Counted from the first letter of the stretch, positions 18,109 to 29,251 are shown. The stretch is DNA of 64,000 nucleotides from Poindextera sp963719975 (GCA_963719975.1 CAVRED010000009.1:384078-448077), one strand, 5' to 3'. The notes: generated by a model not told the origin, from the sequence alone. Program-made: numbers and translations.

Positions 18109-18608
18109 TCAGTGCTGGGGCGGCGGCGGTGCGGCGGAGCCGTCGCCGGCGGCGCGGCGCGGCGAGCCAGCCGGGCGCACGGCCAAGGCCTTCGGAGAGC
18201 GTCGTGCGGCCGTGCTGGTCGAGGCGGGCGGCGAAGTCCAGCAGGGCGTTCTCGACGGCCGCGCGCACCTGCATGTCGTCGTTGCGGGCCCGATCGAGCG
18301 CGGCGCCAGCGGCGGCGCGGTCGAAGGTCGGCTGGCGCATCAGCTCGGCCGCCTGGCGCCGGGCGAGGCGCGCATCGAGCGCCGTCGGGCCCTGCCGCTG
18401 CACCTCGTCCTGCATGAGGGCGCGGAAGACGTCGCGGTCGGTCGGGGTCGAGCCGGTCGGCGGCCGCCATCATCGGATTGGGCCGCGCCCCGGGGGGCGG
18501 CGGCAGGCCGATCGACTGGCCGAAGAAGACGCCGACGAACGCGCCGACCACGAAGACGTTCAGGACCAGCGAGAGGCCGAGCAGGATGGCGAGCGTGCGC
18601 GGCCGCAT
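18109..18608 (-). CDS. membrane-anchored periplasmic metal-sensor-like protein, frameshifted
   Basis: Begins MRPRTLAILLGLSLVLNVFV, an N-terminal membrane anchor, then GVFFGQSIGLPPPPGARPNP. The frame breaks near 18450 and resumes as DVFRALMQDEVQRQGPTALD, a helical periplasmic region ending in RAAVENALLDFAARLDQHGR. A second likely break near 18190 would give a Pro-rich end and a stop at 18109; the 500-base span is 3n+2, matching two insertions. The small helical periplasmic form resembles CnrX/ZraP-like heavy-metal-sensor proteins encoded beside ECF sigma genes. Its ATG overlaps the TGA of the anti-sigma-like gene upstream. Metal binding is only an analogy. Confidence 0.6.
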
Positions 18609-19041
18609 CAGGCTCGAGCCCACATCGAGGTTGGGCGTGAACTCAGACGAGCCGTCGAGCGCGGCCGTGACCGCCGGGTCGTTCTGCTCGCTCGTCGGTT
18701 GCGCATGCAGGCTGACGCGGCTGACGTCGGCGCCGACGAAGCACGCCGAAGATGCAGGCCGCGGCCAGTCCGGCGGCGGAGAGCCACAGCGTGCGCGGCC
18801 GCAAGTATCCTGGCGAGCGGCGCGGTCGCCGCCACCCGACGCTGGCGAGCTCGGCGCTCGGCGGGTCCATGCCGTCCAGGCGTCGAGCAACCCGTCCAGC
18901 CGCCTCGCCTCGGCGCGCCGCCCGTGCGCGGTACGGCGTTGCGGCGAGATGCCGCAGCGCGAGCGCGCGCTCGGCGTCCGGCCAGCGCGCGGCGTCGGCG
19001 CCGTAAGCCTCGATCAACGCCTCGAACCGCTCCTCGTCCAT
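18608..19041 (-). CDS. anti-sigma-factor-like membrane protein, heavily frameshifted
   Basis: The N terminus is readable: MDEERFEALIEAYGADAARW, then PDAERALALRHL, a cytoplasmic helical domain typical of small anti-sigma proteins beside alphaproteobacterial ECF genes. A hydrophobic segment follows (TLWLSAAGLAAACIFGV). A C-terminal part in another frame reads FVGADVSRVSLHAQPTSEQN. Reading the most protein-like segments in order needs several frame changes in about 430 bases. The start at 19041 has GGAGG a few bases upstream; the likely stop TGA overlaps the next gene's ATG at 18608. The anti-sigma role is inferred from position, size and the single membrane segment. Confidence 0.55.
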
Positions 19042-19070
19042 GACCTCCACGTCCACCATGGCCACGCTCG

Positions 19071-19619
19071 TCAAAGCTCGTCCGCGAAAGGCTTGAGCAT
19101 CGCGCTCAGATTGCGTCTGGCGCGCGCCAAAGGCTTTCCAGAGCTTCAACGCTGATGCCCATCAGTTCCGCCGCTTCGATGTTCCCCAACTCCTGATAGT
19201 GACACAGCACAATCGCCTCGCGTTGGCGATGGGGAAGCTTTGCCATGGCCTCGCCGACGGCGCGGCCGGCGTCGCTGGCCTCGAGCCCGCGATCGGGCGC
19301 GGGTCCTGGGTCGGGTCGCGTCGGGCGGCTCGGCGTAGGGCTGCTCGCGCCGTCGGCGCAGGCGGTCGTAGCAGAGGTTGAGCGCGACCCGGTGCATCCA
19401 GGTGTCGAAGCGGGCCGCGCCGGGCCGCCATGCCGCCGCGTGGCGCCAGACGCGCAGGAAGACCTCCTGCGCGACATCCTCCGCCTCCACCGGGTCGCCG
19501 AGCATGCGCCGGGCGAGCGCCAGGATGCGGCTGAGCTTGGCCGCCACGAAGGCGTCGGCCGCGCCAGGCTCGCCGCGGGCGATGCGCGCGATCAGCGCCT
19601 CGTCGGGATCGGTGCTCAC
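19071..19619 (-). CDS. ECF-type RNA polymerase sigma factor, frameshifted
   Basis: About 182 residues. Region 2 is intact: DAFVAAKLSRILALARRMLG, EAEDVAQEVFLRVWRHAAAW and FDTWMHRVALNLCYDRLRRR. One extra base after YAEPPDAT shifts the frame to region 4: KLPHRQREAIVLCHYQELGN, IEAAELMGISVEALES. A missing base near 19137 then shifts it to LLARARRNLSAMLKPFADEL and the stop at 19071. One +1 and one -1 fit the span being an exact multiple of three. The GTG start at 19619 overlaps the TGA of glnE (GTGA). It is followed 29 bases later by the anti-sigma-like gene, the usual order for an ECF module. Confidence 0.8.
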
Positions 19620-22520
19620 CCGCCGCCGCCCGACGGCACCAGCGCATCGAACGCCTTCACCGCCTGCGCGCGGACGGCCCTCAGGCGCGCTCCGCAGCGA
19701 GGCGTAGCCGCGCACGCCGGCCGCGCGGGCGAGCACCGCCCGGAAGCCCTTCGGCTCGTGGTCCGGGATCGGCGACGTCCTCGACGGCGAGCTTCAGCGG
19801 CTGGGCGAGATTCTGCTGCAGCCGCCAGGCGTCGATGAGCGCGCCCGCGGCCGCCGCATCGGCCAGGCCCGCGTCGGCCATCGCCGCCAGGGCCTCGACC
19901 GTCGATGTGGCCAGCGGCCCGCGCGGCAGCGGCATGGACGAGCTGGAGGTATTGGGCGGCGAACTCGACGTCGACCAGCCCGCCCGCGCTCGAGCTTCAG
20001 GTCCCAGAAGCCGGCCGACGGCCGCTCGGCGGTCATCAGCGCGCGCATCTCGCGCACGTCGCGGGCGACGCGCTGCGGCGTCGCGCGGCTGGCGCAGCGC
20101 CTGCTCGATCGCCGCGGAAGCCGCCGCGGCGAACGCCGCGTCGCTCGACCAGACGACCCGGGCGCGGGTCAGCGCGAGCAGCTCCCAGGTCTCGGCCACG
20201 CCGGCGTAGTAGTCAGCGAACGCGCGGAACGAGACGGCGACCGGGCCCTTCGAGCCCGAAGGCCGCAAGCCGCATGTCGACCTCGTAGAGCCCGCCCTCC
20301 GCCGTCGGCGCCGAGAGCGCGGCGATCAGGCGCTGGGTGAAGCGGCCGTAGATGGTCTCGGCCGCCCAGCCGCGCTCGGCCGAGGCCGCGTCCGGGCTGT
20401 CGGCGCGATAGAGGGTCATCAGGTCGAGATCGGAGCCGGCGGTCATCTCGCGCGAGCCGCACTTGCCGAGCGCGACCACCGCGACCGCGCCGGGGAACGC
20501 GCCTGCGATCCGCTCGACCTCGGCGAGCGCCGCCGGCGCGAGCGCGCGGATGGACGCATCGGCGAGGTCGGCGAACGCGCGGCCGGCTTCCGCGGCGCTG
20601 GCCGCGCCGCTCATCACCTGCACGCCGATGCGGAAGCTCTGGTCGCGGTGGGCGCGGCGCACGGCGTCCATCGCCGACTCGAAGCCGCCGTCGGTCTCGG
20701 CGATCGCCGGCGGCGAACAGTTCGGCGTCCTCGGCGCGGATCGAGGGGCGCGAAGAAGTTGCGATCGAGCATCGCGTCGAGGGCGGCCGGTCGCCGCGCC
20801 AGCACCGAGGCGAGCACCGGCGCGTAGGCCATCACCTCGACGATCAGCTGGAACAGCCTGGGCTGGGCGAGGAACAGCGACTGGACCTGCACCCCGGCGG
20901 TCAGGCCCTCGAAGAAGGCGGCGAAGCGGGCGAACGCGATGTCGGGCGCGCCGGTGGCATGCGCCGCCTCCAGCAGCCGCGGCGCAAGTCGGGTGAAGAG
21001 CTCGCGGCCCTGTTCGCTGCGCGTGGCGGCGATGTGGCCATGGTGCCAGGCGCGGATCGTCGAGGCGACGCGGTCGGGATCGGAGAAGCCCATGCGCGAG
21101 AGCGTGCGCAGCGTCTCCGGATCGTTCTCGACGCCGGTGAAGACCAGGCTGCCGAAACGCGACGACAGATCCTCGCTCTCGGTCGAACAGCTCGGCGTAG
21201 CGGGCGTTCACCCGCGCGAGCAGGCGGCCGACCTCGGCGTCGAAGCTGCGCAGATTGGCCGCGCCCGAGAGCGCCGCGATCCGGCCGCGGCCGGCGGCGT
21301 CTTCCGGCAGGCGATGGGTCTGCTCGTCGGCCACCATCTGCGCGCGGTGCTCGAGCGCTCTCGAGGTCGCCGTAGGCTTCAGCCAGTTCGGCCGCGACGC
21401 GCTCGGAGACATGGCCGGCGGCCGCCAGCGCCTGGCCAGCGCCTCGAGCGTGCGGCCGGAGCGCAGGCTGGGATCGCGTCCGCCCAGGATCAGCTGCTGG
21501 GTCTGGACGAAGAACTCGATCTCGCGGATGCCGCCGCGGCCGAGCTTGACGTCGGCGCCCTTGGCGGAGAGGCGCTCGTCGACCTTCTCCGCGTGGATCT
21601 GCCGCTTGATCGACTGGATGTCGGCGATGGCCGCGAAATCGAGGCTGCGCCGCCAGATGAAGGGCGAGAGCTCGGTCAGGAAGGCGCGCGCGCGGCCGAT
21701 GTCGCCCGCGGCCGGCCTTGCCTTGATGAACGCCATCCGCTCCCAGTTCTGGCCGAGGCTCTGGTAGTAGCCGATCGCCGCGGCGACCGGCGCGGCCGGC
21801 GGCGTGACCGACGGATCGGGCCTGAGGCGCAGGTCGACGCGGAAGACATAGCCTTCGGCGGTCCTGGCCTGCAGCATCTCGGCCAGCGTGCGCGTGACGC
21901 GGTTCGCGAAGGCCTCGGGCTCGACGCCGTCGGCCAAGCGGAGCGCCTCGGGCTCGTAGAAGACCGAGAAGTCGATGTCGCTGGAGTAGTTGAGCTCGAA
22001 CGCGCCGTACTTGCCCATGGCGATCGCGAAGAGGCCCGGAATGGGCCCGCCCTCCGGCGTCGCCCGTCGAGCAGCCGGCCGGCCTCGCGCTCGCGCCGCG
22101 CCACTTCGGCCAGCGCGAGCATGACCGCGCGGTCGGCGAAGCGGGTCAGGGCGCCGGTGACCTCGTCCAGGTCCCAGACTCCGCCGAGGTCGCAGAGCGC
22201 GGTCAGCAGGTGGAGATCGCGCTTGGCGATGCGGAGCGCATCGTCGATCGGGGCCGCGTCGGCGGCGGCCAGGATCGCGTCCAGCGCCGCGGCCGGCTCG
22301 CTCGGCGAGCATGCCGGCAAGCGCGGCCGGCCGGCGAACGCGCGAGGCCGGCCAGGTAGGGCGAGGCGCCGAAGACGGGCGCGAGCGCCGCGGCTGGCCG
22401 TCACGAGGGCGGGCCGCCACCCCTCGGCGTCGGCCGCCTCCGCCAGGCGTCTCGAGCGCCGCGGCTGCGCGCGCCTTGTCGAAAACCGGGCCGCAGGGGC
22501 GAAGCTGGCTCGGCGAGCAC
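19616..22520 (-). CDS. glnE: bifunctional glutamine synthetase adenylyltransferase/deadenylylase, many frameshifts
   Basis: Controls glutamine synthetase by adding or removing AMP. Recognisable blocks in order: VFDKARAAAALETL near the start; first nucleotidyltransferase site LFAIAMGKYGAFELNYSSDI; GYVFRVDLRLRPDPSVTPPA; KLGRGGIREIEFFVQTQQLI; second catalytic domain VVALGKCGSREMTAGSDLDL; and an end reading AVRAQAVKAFDALVPSGGG. Roughly ten single-base frame changes break the gene; the total length (about 970 codons) is normal for GlnE. The stop overlaps the ECF sigma GTG. The start near 22520 (GTG just after the kinase stop) is approximate. The order degP, response regulator, kinase, glnE recurs in alphaproteobacteria as I recall. 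Confidence 0.85.
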
Positions 22521-22531
22521 CGGCGGCGGCC

Positions 22532-23942
22532 TTAGGCCGCCCGCGGTAGAACGAGCGCCACGCGCAGCCCCGGACCAAAGCCGCCGACCGCGCCAGGGCC
22601 CTCGTCCAGCTTCCAGCCGCCCGCCGTGCGCCTCGGCGACGGCGGCGACCAGCGACAGTCCGAGCCCCGCGCCTGGCTTGTTGCGGCTGTTCTCGAGCCG
22701 CACGAAGCGCTCGACGATGCGATGCCGGTCGGCGTCGCTTACGCCCGGCCCCGTGTCGGTGATGGAGAACTCGATCTCGCCCGAGGAGCGGCGGCGCGAG
22801 CGCAGCATCACCGCGCCGCCGCGCGGCGTGTACTTCACGGCGTTGTCGAGCAGGTTGGCCAGCGCCTGGGCGATGAACTCGCGATCGCCGCGCACGCTGA
22901 GGCCCTGGGCGAGCTCGGCCTTGAAGTCGAGGCCGTGCTCCTCGCAGGCCGGCTCGTAGAGCTCGGCGATGTCGGCGGCGAGCTGGCTCGGATCGAACGC
23001 GGTCTGCTTGGGCGTTGCGCCCGCCGCCTGCAGCCGCGCGATCGCCAGCACGGTGGAGAAGGTGGCGAGCAGGGCGTCGGCGTCGTCGAGCGCCTGGGAC
23101 AGTGCCGGCCTTGGGGTCGCCGCGGCCCGCCTCGACGTCCAGCAGCGCAAGCTCGAGCCGCGCCCGAAGCCGCGTCAGCGGCGAGCGCAGGTCGTGGGCG
23201 ATCGCATCGCCGGCGTGGCGCAGCCCGGCGATCGAGGTCTCCAGCCGCGCCAGCATGTCGTTCAGGCCGGCGGCGAGCTCGCCGAACTCGTCGCGGGTCT
23301 CGGCCAGCGGCACGCGCGCGGAAAGATTGCCGCCGCGCACCGCGGAAATGACGTTGTTCAGCCGGGCGAGCGAGCGGTTGACGTTGCGGCTGACCAGGAG
23401 GCCGCCGGCGAGGCCGAGCACGATGACGAGCGCGCCCGCGCCCCACATGGCGCGCGCGACGCGCTGGACGAAGGTCTCGGCGAAGCTGACGTCGGCCGCC
23501 ACCACCAGGGTCTCGCCGCCCGCCAGCCGGACCACGTCGCCACGCGCGAGCGGCCGGCCGCTTCCTTCCATCGCGCTCCGGCAGTCCAGTCGAGCCGCAT
23601 CCAGACCGGCCCTGAGCGTTCGCCGCCATTCGCCGGCGCCGTGCTTGAGCGTGCCGCCGAGCGTGCGTCCGGCGCGGTCCTTGAGCAGGTAGAGGAAGGG
23701 TCCGTCGGCCGCGGTGGACGCGGCGAAACGGCTAAGCAGGGCGCGGATCGCCGCCCTTGGCGTAGAGCGCCTCGAGCGTGCGCGTCTCCTGCGCCAGATC
23801 GTGGTCGACGATCCGCGTCACCTCGCCGGCGGTGCTGAGGTAGATGTAGCCAAGGAAGGCGGCCGCCGAGGCCGCGAACAGGGCCAGGAACAGACAGCGT
23901 GAGCAGGAACGGCGTCGTACGGAAGAGCGCGGGCAGGCGCAT
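22532..23942 (-). CDS. two-component sensor histidine kinase, about four frameshifts
   Basis: About 469 residues. The N terminus MRLPALFRTTPFLLTLS leads to a TM (LFLALFAASAAAFLGYIYL), a periplasmic domain with FLYLLKDRAGRTLGGTLKHG, and a second TM (ALVIVLGLAGGLLVSRNV). HAMP follows (SLARLNNVISAVRGGNLSAR), then HisKA with the phospho-His in AGDAIAHDLRSPLTRLRARL. HATPase_c has FIAQALANLLDNAVKYTPRG, DTGPGV and GAGLGLSLVAAVAEAHGG. Breaks lie near 23897, 23752, 23104 and 22622; the span is 3n+1, matching four insertions. It begins 3 bases after the stop of the OmpR-type regulator, its presumed partner. The signal is unknown; the neighbouring DegP-type protease suggests envelope stress. Confidence 0.85.
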
Positions 23943-23945
23943 GGC

Positions 23946-24617
23946 TCAGCCGTCGAGCCGGTAGCCCGCACCCCGCACGGTCGTCAGCATCGGCCGGTCG
24001 AAGCCCTTGTCGAGCTTGGACCTCAGCCTCGAGATGTGCACGTCGATCACGTTCGTCTGCGGGTCGAAGTGATAGTTCCAGACCTTCTCGAGCAGCATGG
24101 TCCTGGTCACCGACTGACCGGCGTGTCGCATCATGAATTCAAGCAGCTGGAACTCGCGCGGCTGCAGGTCGATCAGCTTGCCGTCGCGCCGGACGCTGCG
24201 GCCGATCAGGTCCATCTCGAGGTCGCCGACCCGAAGGGTCGTCGCCACCGCGCCGGTCTCGCGCCGGCGCGACAGGGCCTCGACCCGCGCGATCAGCTCG
24301 GCGAAGGCGTATGGCTTGACCAGATAGTCGTCGCCGCCGGCGCGCAAGCCCGCCACCCGATCCTCGATCTCGCCCAGCGCGGTCAGGAACAGCACAGGCG
24401 TCTGGTCGCCCTCGCGGCGCAACGTCTCGACGACGGCAAGCCCGTCCATGTTCGGCATCATGCGGTCGACGACCAAGACGTCGAAGCCTCCGCGTCGCGC
24501 CGCATCGAGGCCGAGCACGCCATCGGCGGCGAGCTCCGTCTCGTGGCCGGCCTCGCTCAGACCGCGCACCATGGCCGCGCCGGCCTCGGCGTCGTCCTCG
24601 ATGATGAGGATCCGCAT
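23946..24617 (-). CDS. OmpR/PhoB-family response regulator
   Basis: A 223-residue regulator with a clean frame. The receiver domain has the acidic pair in ILIIEDDAEAGAAM, the phospho-Asp in VLVVDRMMPNMDGL, the Thr in VLFLTALGE and the Lys in DDYLVKPYAFAEL. The winged-helix domain has LQPREFQLLEFMMRHAGQSV, LEKVWNYHFDPQTNVIDVHI and VRGAGYRL. The ATG at 24617 begins MRILIIEDD directly; the open frame upstream lacks family sequence. It lies 22 bases downstream of the DegP-type protease gene and 3 bases before the kinase, so all three are probably one operon. The sequence type is that of cell-envelope or metal-responsive OmpR regulators. Confidence 0.93.
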   Translation of the reverse strand: MRILIIEDDAEAGAAMVRGLSEAGHETELAADGVLGLDAARRGGFDVLVVDRMMPNMDGLAVVETLRREGDQTPVLFLTALGEIEDRVAGLRAGGDDYLVKPYAFAELIARVEALSRRRETGAVATTLRVGDLEMDLIGRSVRRDGKLIDLQPREFQLLEFMMRHAGQSVTRTMLLEKVWNYHFDPQTNVIDVHISRLRSKLDKGFDRPMLTTVRGAGYRLDG

Positions 24618-24639
24618 CGCCCCCTCGGTCCTAAGCGTC

Positions 24640-26173
24640 CTAGCCGTCCATCTTGATCGGCACGAAGATGGTGCGCCCATCGCGGCGGATGCCGAGCAGG
24701 ATCGACGTGCGCCCTTCCTTCTTGGCGGTGGCGACGGCGAGTTCGACGTCGTGCGGGGCCGCGACCGTCAGGTCGCCGGCGCGCACGATGATGTCGCCGG
24801 CCTGCAGGCCCTGCTCGCCGGCGTCCGACGAATCCTTGACGCCGAGCACGAGCGCGCCATGGGCGTCCGACGGAACGCTGAGGCGCCGCCGCGCGCCGTC
24901 ATCGAGCGCGCCCAAGGTCATGCCCAGCACGTGCGGATGATCGGCCGCGGCCGCGTCGGGCGCCGCGACGGCGCCATCGTTCTGGCCGTTCTGGTTCAGC
25001 GCAAGCTGTTCCTCGGGCGGCCGAACGCCCGAACGGATCTCGATCGTCATCGGCTTGCCGTCGCGCAGGATGGACAGGTTCAGGATCTGGCCCTCGTGCG
25101 ACTGGGCGACCAGGCGGGTCAGCTCGGTGGCGCTGTTGACCTCTTCGCCGTCCAGCCCGACCACCACGTCGCCGGACTTGACGCCGGCCTTGTCGGCCGG
25201 GCCGCCGGCCGTGAGGTCGGCGACCAGCGCGCCCTTGCGCGAGCCCATGCCGAGGCTCTCGGCGATCTGCGGCGTGACGTTCTCGATCGAGGCGCCCATG
25301 TAGCCGCGCACGATCTGGCCGTGCTGGATCAGTTGCTGGGTGACGTTCTGCGCGACGTCGGCCGGGATAGCGAAGCCGATGCCGATGGAGCCCCCGGAGG
25401 GCGAGGCGATCTGCGAATTGACGCCGATGACGCGGCCGTAGGTGTCGAACGTCGGCCCGCCCGAGTTGCCGAGATTGATCGGCGCGTCGATCTGGATGAA
25501 GTCGACGAAGCTGTCGCCGATGTCGCGGCCGTAGGCCGAGACGATGCCCGCCGTGGCCGTGTCGCCCAGCCCGAGGGGGTTGCCGATGGCGATCACCCAG
25601 TCGCCGACCCGCGGCTTGGCCGAGTTCTCGAAGTCGACGAACGGGAAATTGGCGCCGTCGACCTTGATCACCGCCAGGTCGGTCGCCGTGTCATGGCCGA
25701 TGACCCGCGCGGGCAGGATGCGGCCGTCCTTCAGCGTGACCTTGATGTCCTCGGCGTGGGTGATGACGTGGTTGTTGGTCACGATGTAGCCGTCGGACGA
25801 GATGAAGAAGCCCGAGCCCTGGCTTTCGGCCTTCTGGGTCGGCGCCTGGTTCTCGTCGCCGTTGTCCTGGCCCGGCGGGCGCGAGGTTGGGGAAGTTCTG
25901 GAAGCCGGGGACGTTCTGCAGGTCGCGGACGCTGACGTGCGAGGTGACGTCGATCGAGACGACCGCCGGCGAGACCTTCTCGAAAATGTCGGCGAAAGAG
26001 AGCGGCGCGCCAGGCGGCGGCGCGAACACGGTCGCGGTCGAGGCGAGCCGGGTTTGCAGGTGGTCGACGCTCATTGCGTTCGGCGTGACGCGCAAACCGC
26101 CGGCCGCGAGCGCGGCGACGGCGACGCCGGCCACGGCGATGCCGATGATGATGCCTGATCTCAGCGAGGCCAT
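24640..26173 (-). CDS. Do-family periplasmic serine protease (DegP/DegQ), one frameshift
   Basis: About 510 residues. The N-terminal membrane anchor or signal is GIIIGIAVAGVAVAALAAGG. The protease domain has His in NNHVITHAED, Asp in TDLAVIKVDGAN and Ser in NLGNSGGPTF. Two PDZ domains follow (YMGASIENVTPQIAESLGMG onwards; then MTLGALDDGARRRLSVPSD). It degrades or holds misfolded envelope proteins. The frame breaks near 25880, where one extra base separates VPGFQNFPNL from GQDNGDENQAPTQ; the span is 3n+1. It is the first gene of a minus-strand series continuing into the two-component pair and glnE. The 160 bases upstream (26174-26333) hold its promoter region; I see no clear consensus there. 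Confidence 0.9.
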
Positions 26174-26333
26174 CGTCTATTCGATCCTTGTCTCCAGGGC
26201 GCGCCTGACGCGTCGTCGCCCGATCCGCCCAAACCTAAGGATCGCAGCGTTCGGCGCCAATGGTCGCGCGCTCTTTCGGCCAATGTTACGCACTTTCGGA
26301 GTCGCAACTGTGGCTGAACGGCGCCGGGCATGT

Positions 26334-26786
26334 TCACTTGTCTATCAAAGCTGAAAGACGCGCCTGCTCGGTTGCGCTGAGATCATCGGCCGCGGCGTCC
26401 GGGCGCGCCTTGCGGCGCAACAGGATCACCCCGCCCCCAGCCAGCACCACCACGAACGGCGTCAGCCACAGGATGGCGTTGCCGAGCGAGAACGGCGGCT
26501 GGAGCAGCACGAACTCGCCGTAGCGTTGGACGAGCGAGGCCTTGATCGCCTGGTCGCTGTCTCCGGCGGCGACCTCGCTGCGCACCAGCTGGCGCAGGTC
26601 GCGGGCGATGTCGGCGTCGAATTCGTCGATCAACTCGCTCTGGCAGACGACGCAGCGGATCTGGCGGAAGAGCGCCCGAGCGCGCGCTTCCTGGGCCGGG
26701 TTCTTCAGCTGGTCGGCCGGATCCGCCGCCGCGTTGGCGAGAAGGAAGAGCGCCGCCGCCGCCGTCGCAAGCCGGGCCCAGCTCAT
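26334..26786 (-). CDS. ccmH: cytochrome c maturation protein CcmH (CycL type)
   Basis: A 150-residue membrane thiol-oxidoreductase subunit that reduces the CXXC of apocytochrome c before haem ligation. The signal/anchor is RLATAAAALFLLANAAA, the active site RCVVCQSELIDEF (C-x2-C), and a C-terminal TM (AILWLTPFVVVLAGGGVIL) precedes a basic tail. The domain LVRSEVAAGDSDQAIKASLV and RYGEFVLLQPP is typical. The ATG at 26786 overlaps the TGA of ccmF (ATGA). It is the last gene of the ccmI-E-F-H operon. Confidence 0.93.
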   Translation of the reverse strand: MSWARLATAAAALFLLANAAADPADQLKNPAQEARARALFRQIRCVVCQSELIDEFDADIARDLRQLVRSEVAAGDSDQAIKASLVQRYGEFVLLQPPFSLGNAILWLTPFVVVLAGGGVILLRRKARPDAAADDLSATEQARLSALIDK

Positions 26787-28775
26787 GTCGCCGGCTCCGC
26801 CGCCGCCTGCGTGGCGGACGCGCGCCGCGGCACGCCGAACCTGAGGCGGCGATCGGAGAGCGAAAGGGCGCCGCCCAGCGCCATGATGCAGCGGGCCGAG
26901 GAAGATGAGGCGGACGAAGGGGTTCCAATAGGCGCGCACCAGCCAGGCCGGCTGGCCGCCCTCACCGGTGCGCGGCTCGCCGAGCACAGCGTAGAGGTCG
27001 CTCAGGCCGCGCACGCAGATCGCCACGCGCGAGGTGCTCTGCTGGTTCGCCGGATAGAAGCGGCGCTCCGGCCCAGCCTGGCAAACGGGCTGGCCGGCGC
27101 GGGTGACCACGACCGTCGCGCGCTGGGCCGCGTAGTTCGGGCCGGCGATATCCCCGACGCCGGTCAGCGCCAGCTGGTAGCCGGCGACCGACATGGATTG
27201 CCCGGCGCTGAGCACCTTGGCGGCCTCGATGCGGCCGCTGGTCTCCAGCGCCGCGCCGAGGATGAAGACGCCGAGGCCGAAGTGAGCGAGGCTCATGCCC
27301 CAGGACCCGCGGGGCAGGCTGACGAGCCGTCGCCAGGCCTGGCTGGCGCCGCCGCCGCGAACGCGCTCGACGAGCTCGCTCACCGTACCGGCGATGATCC
27401 AGATCGCGAGGGTGACGCCGGCGGCCGTCACCGCGTCGCCCGGCCGGGCCAGGGCGAGCACCAGGGCGCCGCCCGCGAGCGCGAGCAGCGCCGCCGCCCA
27501 CAGGCGCTGCAGCGCGCCGGCGAGATCGGCGCGCTTCCAGGGCATGAGCACGGCGATCGGCATGAGCACCAGGACGGCGGCCATGATCGGGCCGAAGGTG
27601 CGGTTGAAGTAGGGCGGCCCGACCGAGACCGCGTCGCTGCTGAACGCCTGGCGGATCAAGGGGAAGAGCGTGCCAAACAGCACCGCCGCCGTGGCCGCGG
27701 CGATGAAGAGGTTGTTCAGGATCAGCATGCCTTCGCGGCTGACCGGCGCGAACAAGCCGCCGGGGGTCAGCTTCGGCGCGCGCCAGGCAAAGACCGTGAA
27801 GCCGGCGCCCGAAGCCAGGCCGAGGATCGACAGCAGCAAGACCCCCCGCTTGGGGTCGATGGCGAAGGCGTGCACAGAGGTCAGCACGCCCGAGCGCACC
27901 AGGAAGGCGCCCAGCATGGAGAAGCTGAAGGCGACGAGGCCGAGGAACACGGTCCACCCGGCCAGCGCGCCGCGCTTTTCGGTGACGGTCGCGGAGTGCA
28001 GCAACGCCGTCGCGGCGAGCCAGGGCATGAAGCTGGCGTTCTCGACCGGGTCCCACGACCACCAGCCGCCCCAACCCAACACATAGTAGGACCAGAACGA
28101 GCCCAGCATGATGCCGATGGTGAGCAGGCTCCATGCGGCGAGCGCCCATGGCCGCACCCATCGCGCCCAGGCGGCGTCGACGCGCCCCTCGATCAGCGCC
28201 GCCAGCGAGAGCGAGAAGACCACCGACATGCCGACGTAGCCCGAGTAGAGAAAGGGCGGATGGATGGCGAGGAAGGGGTCCTGCAGCAGCGGGTTCAGCG
28301 AATGGCCCTCGACCGGCGGATTGGCGAGCCGGATCAGCGGGTTGGACGCAAACACCGTGTAGCCAAGGAAGAGCGTGCCGAGCAGGCCCTGGATCGCGAC
28401 GGCGTTCGCCTTGAGCCGCGCCGGCAGGCCGTCGGCGAGCAGCGCCATCACCGCCCCATAGCCGGTCAGCGCCAGGCACCAGAGCAGCATCGAGCCCTCG
28501 TGGCTGCCCCAGACGCCGGTGATCTTGTAGAGCAGCGGCTTGGCGGTGTGTGAGTTCTCCGCCACGTTCATTACGGAGAAGTCCGAGGTCACGAACGCGA
28601 CCATCAGCGCTGCGAAGGCGCAGGCCGTGCAGATGAAGGACCCGACCGCCGCCCCCTCGCCGGCGCCGGCGAGCGCGGTCGAACCGCGCCAGCGCCCGGC
28701 CAGGGAGAGCGCGGCCTGGGCGATCGCCAGCGCGAACGCCAGCACCAAAGCAAACGAACCGAACTCGGCGGTCAT
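26783..28775 (-). CDS. ccmF: cytochrome c-type biogenesis protein CcmF, one frameshift
   Basis: A multi-pass haem lyase subunit of about 663 residues that attaches haem to apocytochrome c. The WWD signature is in YYVLGWGGWWSWDPVENASF; haem-ligand His candidates are in LLQDPFLAIHPPFLYSGYVG and VWGSHEGSMLLW. The frame breaks near 26889, where one extra base separates VRLIFLGPL from IMALGGALSLSDRRLRFG. The corrected stop (26783-26785) overlaps the ccmH ATG, and the 1993-base span is 3n+1. Its ATG overlaps the ccmE stop. The product is in the inner membrane, acting with CcmH and CcmI. Confidence 0.93.
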
Positions 28776-29251
28776 GAGCCCTTCTCCGGGGTCTCGGCGC
28801 CCTGCCCGCGCCACTCGCCCGACGCCTTCAGCGCCTTGACCAACTCGCGCGGCATATAGCGCTCATCGTGCTTGGCCAGGATCTCGCTCGCCTGGAACAC
28901 CCCGTCGGCGCGGAAGGCGCCTTTGGCGACAACACCCTGCCCCTCGCGGAACAGATCGGGGACCTCGCCGCGGTAGACGACCGGGTCCTGCCCCTTCAAG
29001 TCGGTGACGTTGAACGCGATGCCGCCATCGGCCGTCTTGCGCAGGCTGCCCGACATGACCAACCCGCCGAGCTCGATGGTGCGGCCGGCCGGCACGCGGG
29101 CGGCCCGCGCCTGGCTGGGCGAATAGAAGAAGGAGACGGAATCGCCCAGCGCGTAGAGCACGAGCGCCGCCGACGCCGCCAGGATCGGGGCGGCCATGGC
29201 GACGGCCAAAAGGCGCCGGCGGGCCTTGCGGGATTTCGGCAGGAGACTCAT
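28772..29251 (-). CDS. ccmE: haem chaperone CcmE (CycJ)
   Basis: A 159-residue membrane-anchored periplasmic haem chaperone. An N-terminal TM (LLAVAMAAPILAASAALVLY) is followed by an OB-fold (GGLVMSGSLRKTADGGIAFN, then GEVPDLFREGQGVVAKG). The covalent haem-binding His is in EILAKHDERYMP (H-x3-Y), exactly the family motif. It overlaps ccmI upstream (ATGA, 29248-29251) and ccmF downstream, so translation is coupled through the operon. Confidence 0.95.
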   Translation of the reverse strand: MSLLPKSRKARRRLLAVAMAAPILAASAALVLYALGDSVSFFYSPSQARAARVPAGRTIELGGLVMSGSLRKTADGGIAFNVTDLKGQDPVVYRGEVPDLFREGQGVVAKGAFRADGVFQASEILAKHDERYMPRELVKALKASGEWRGQGAETPEKGS

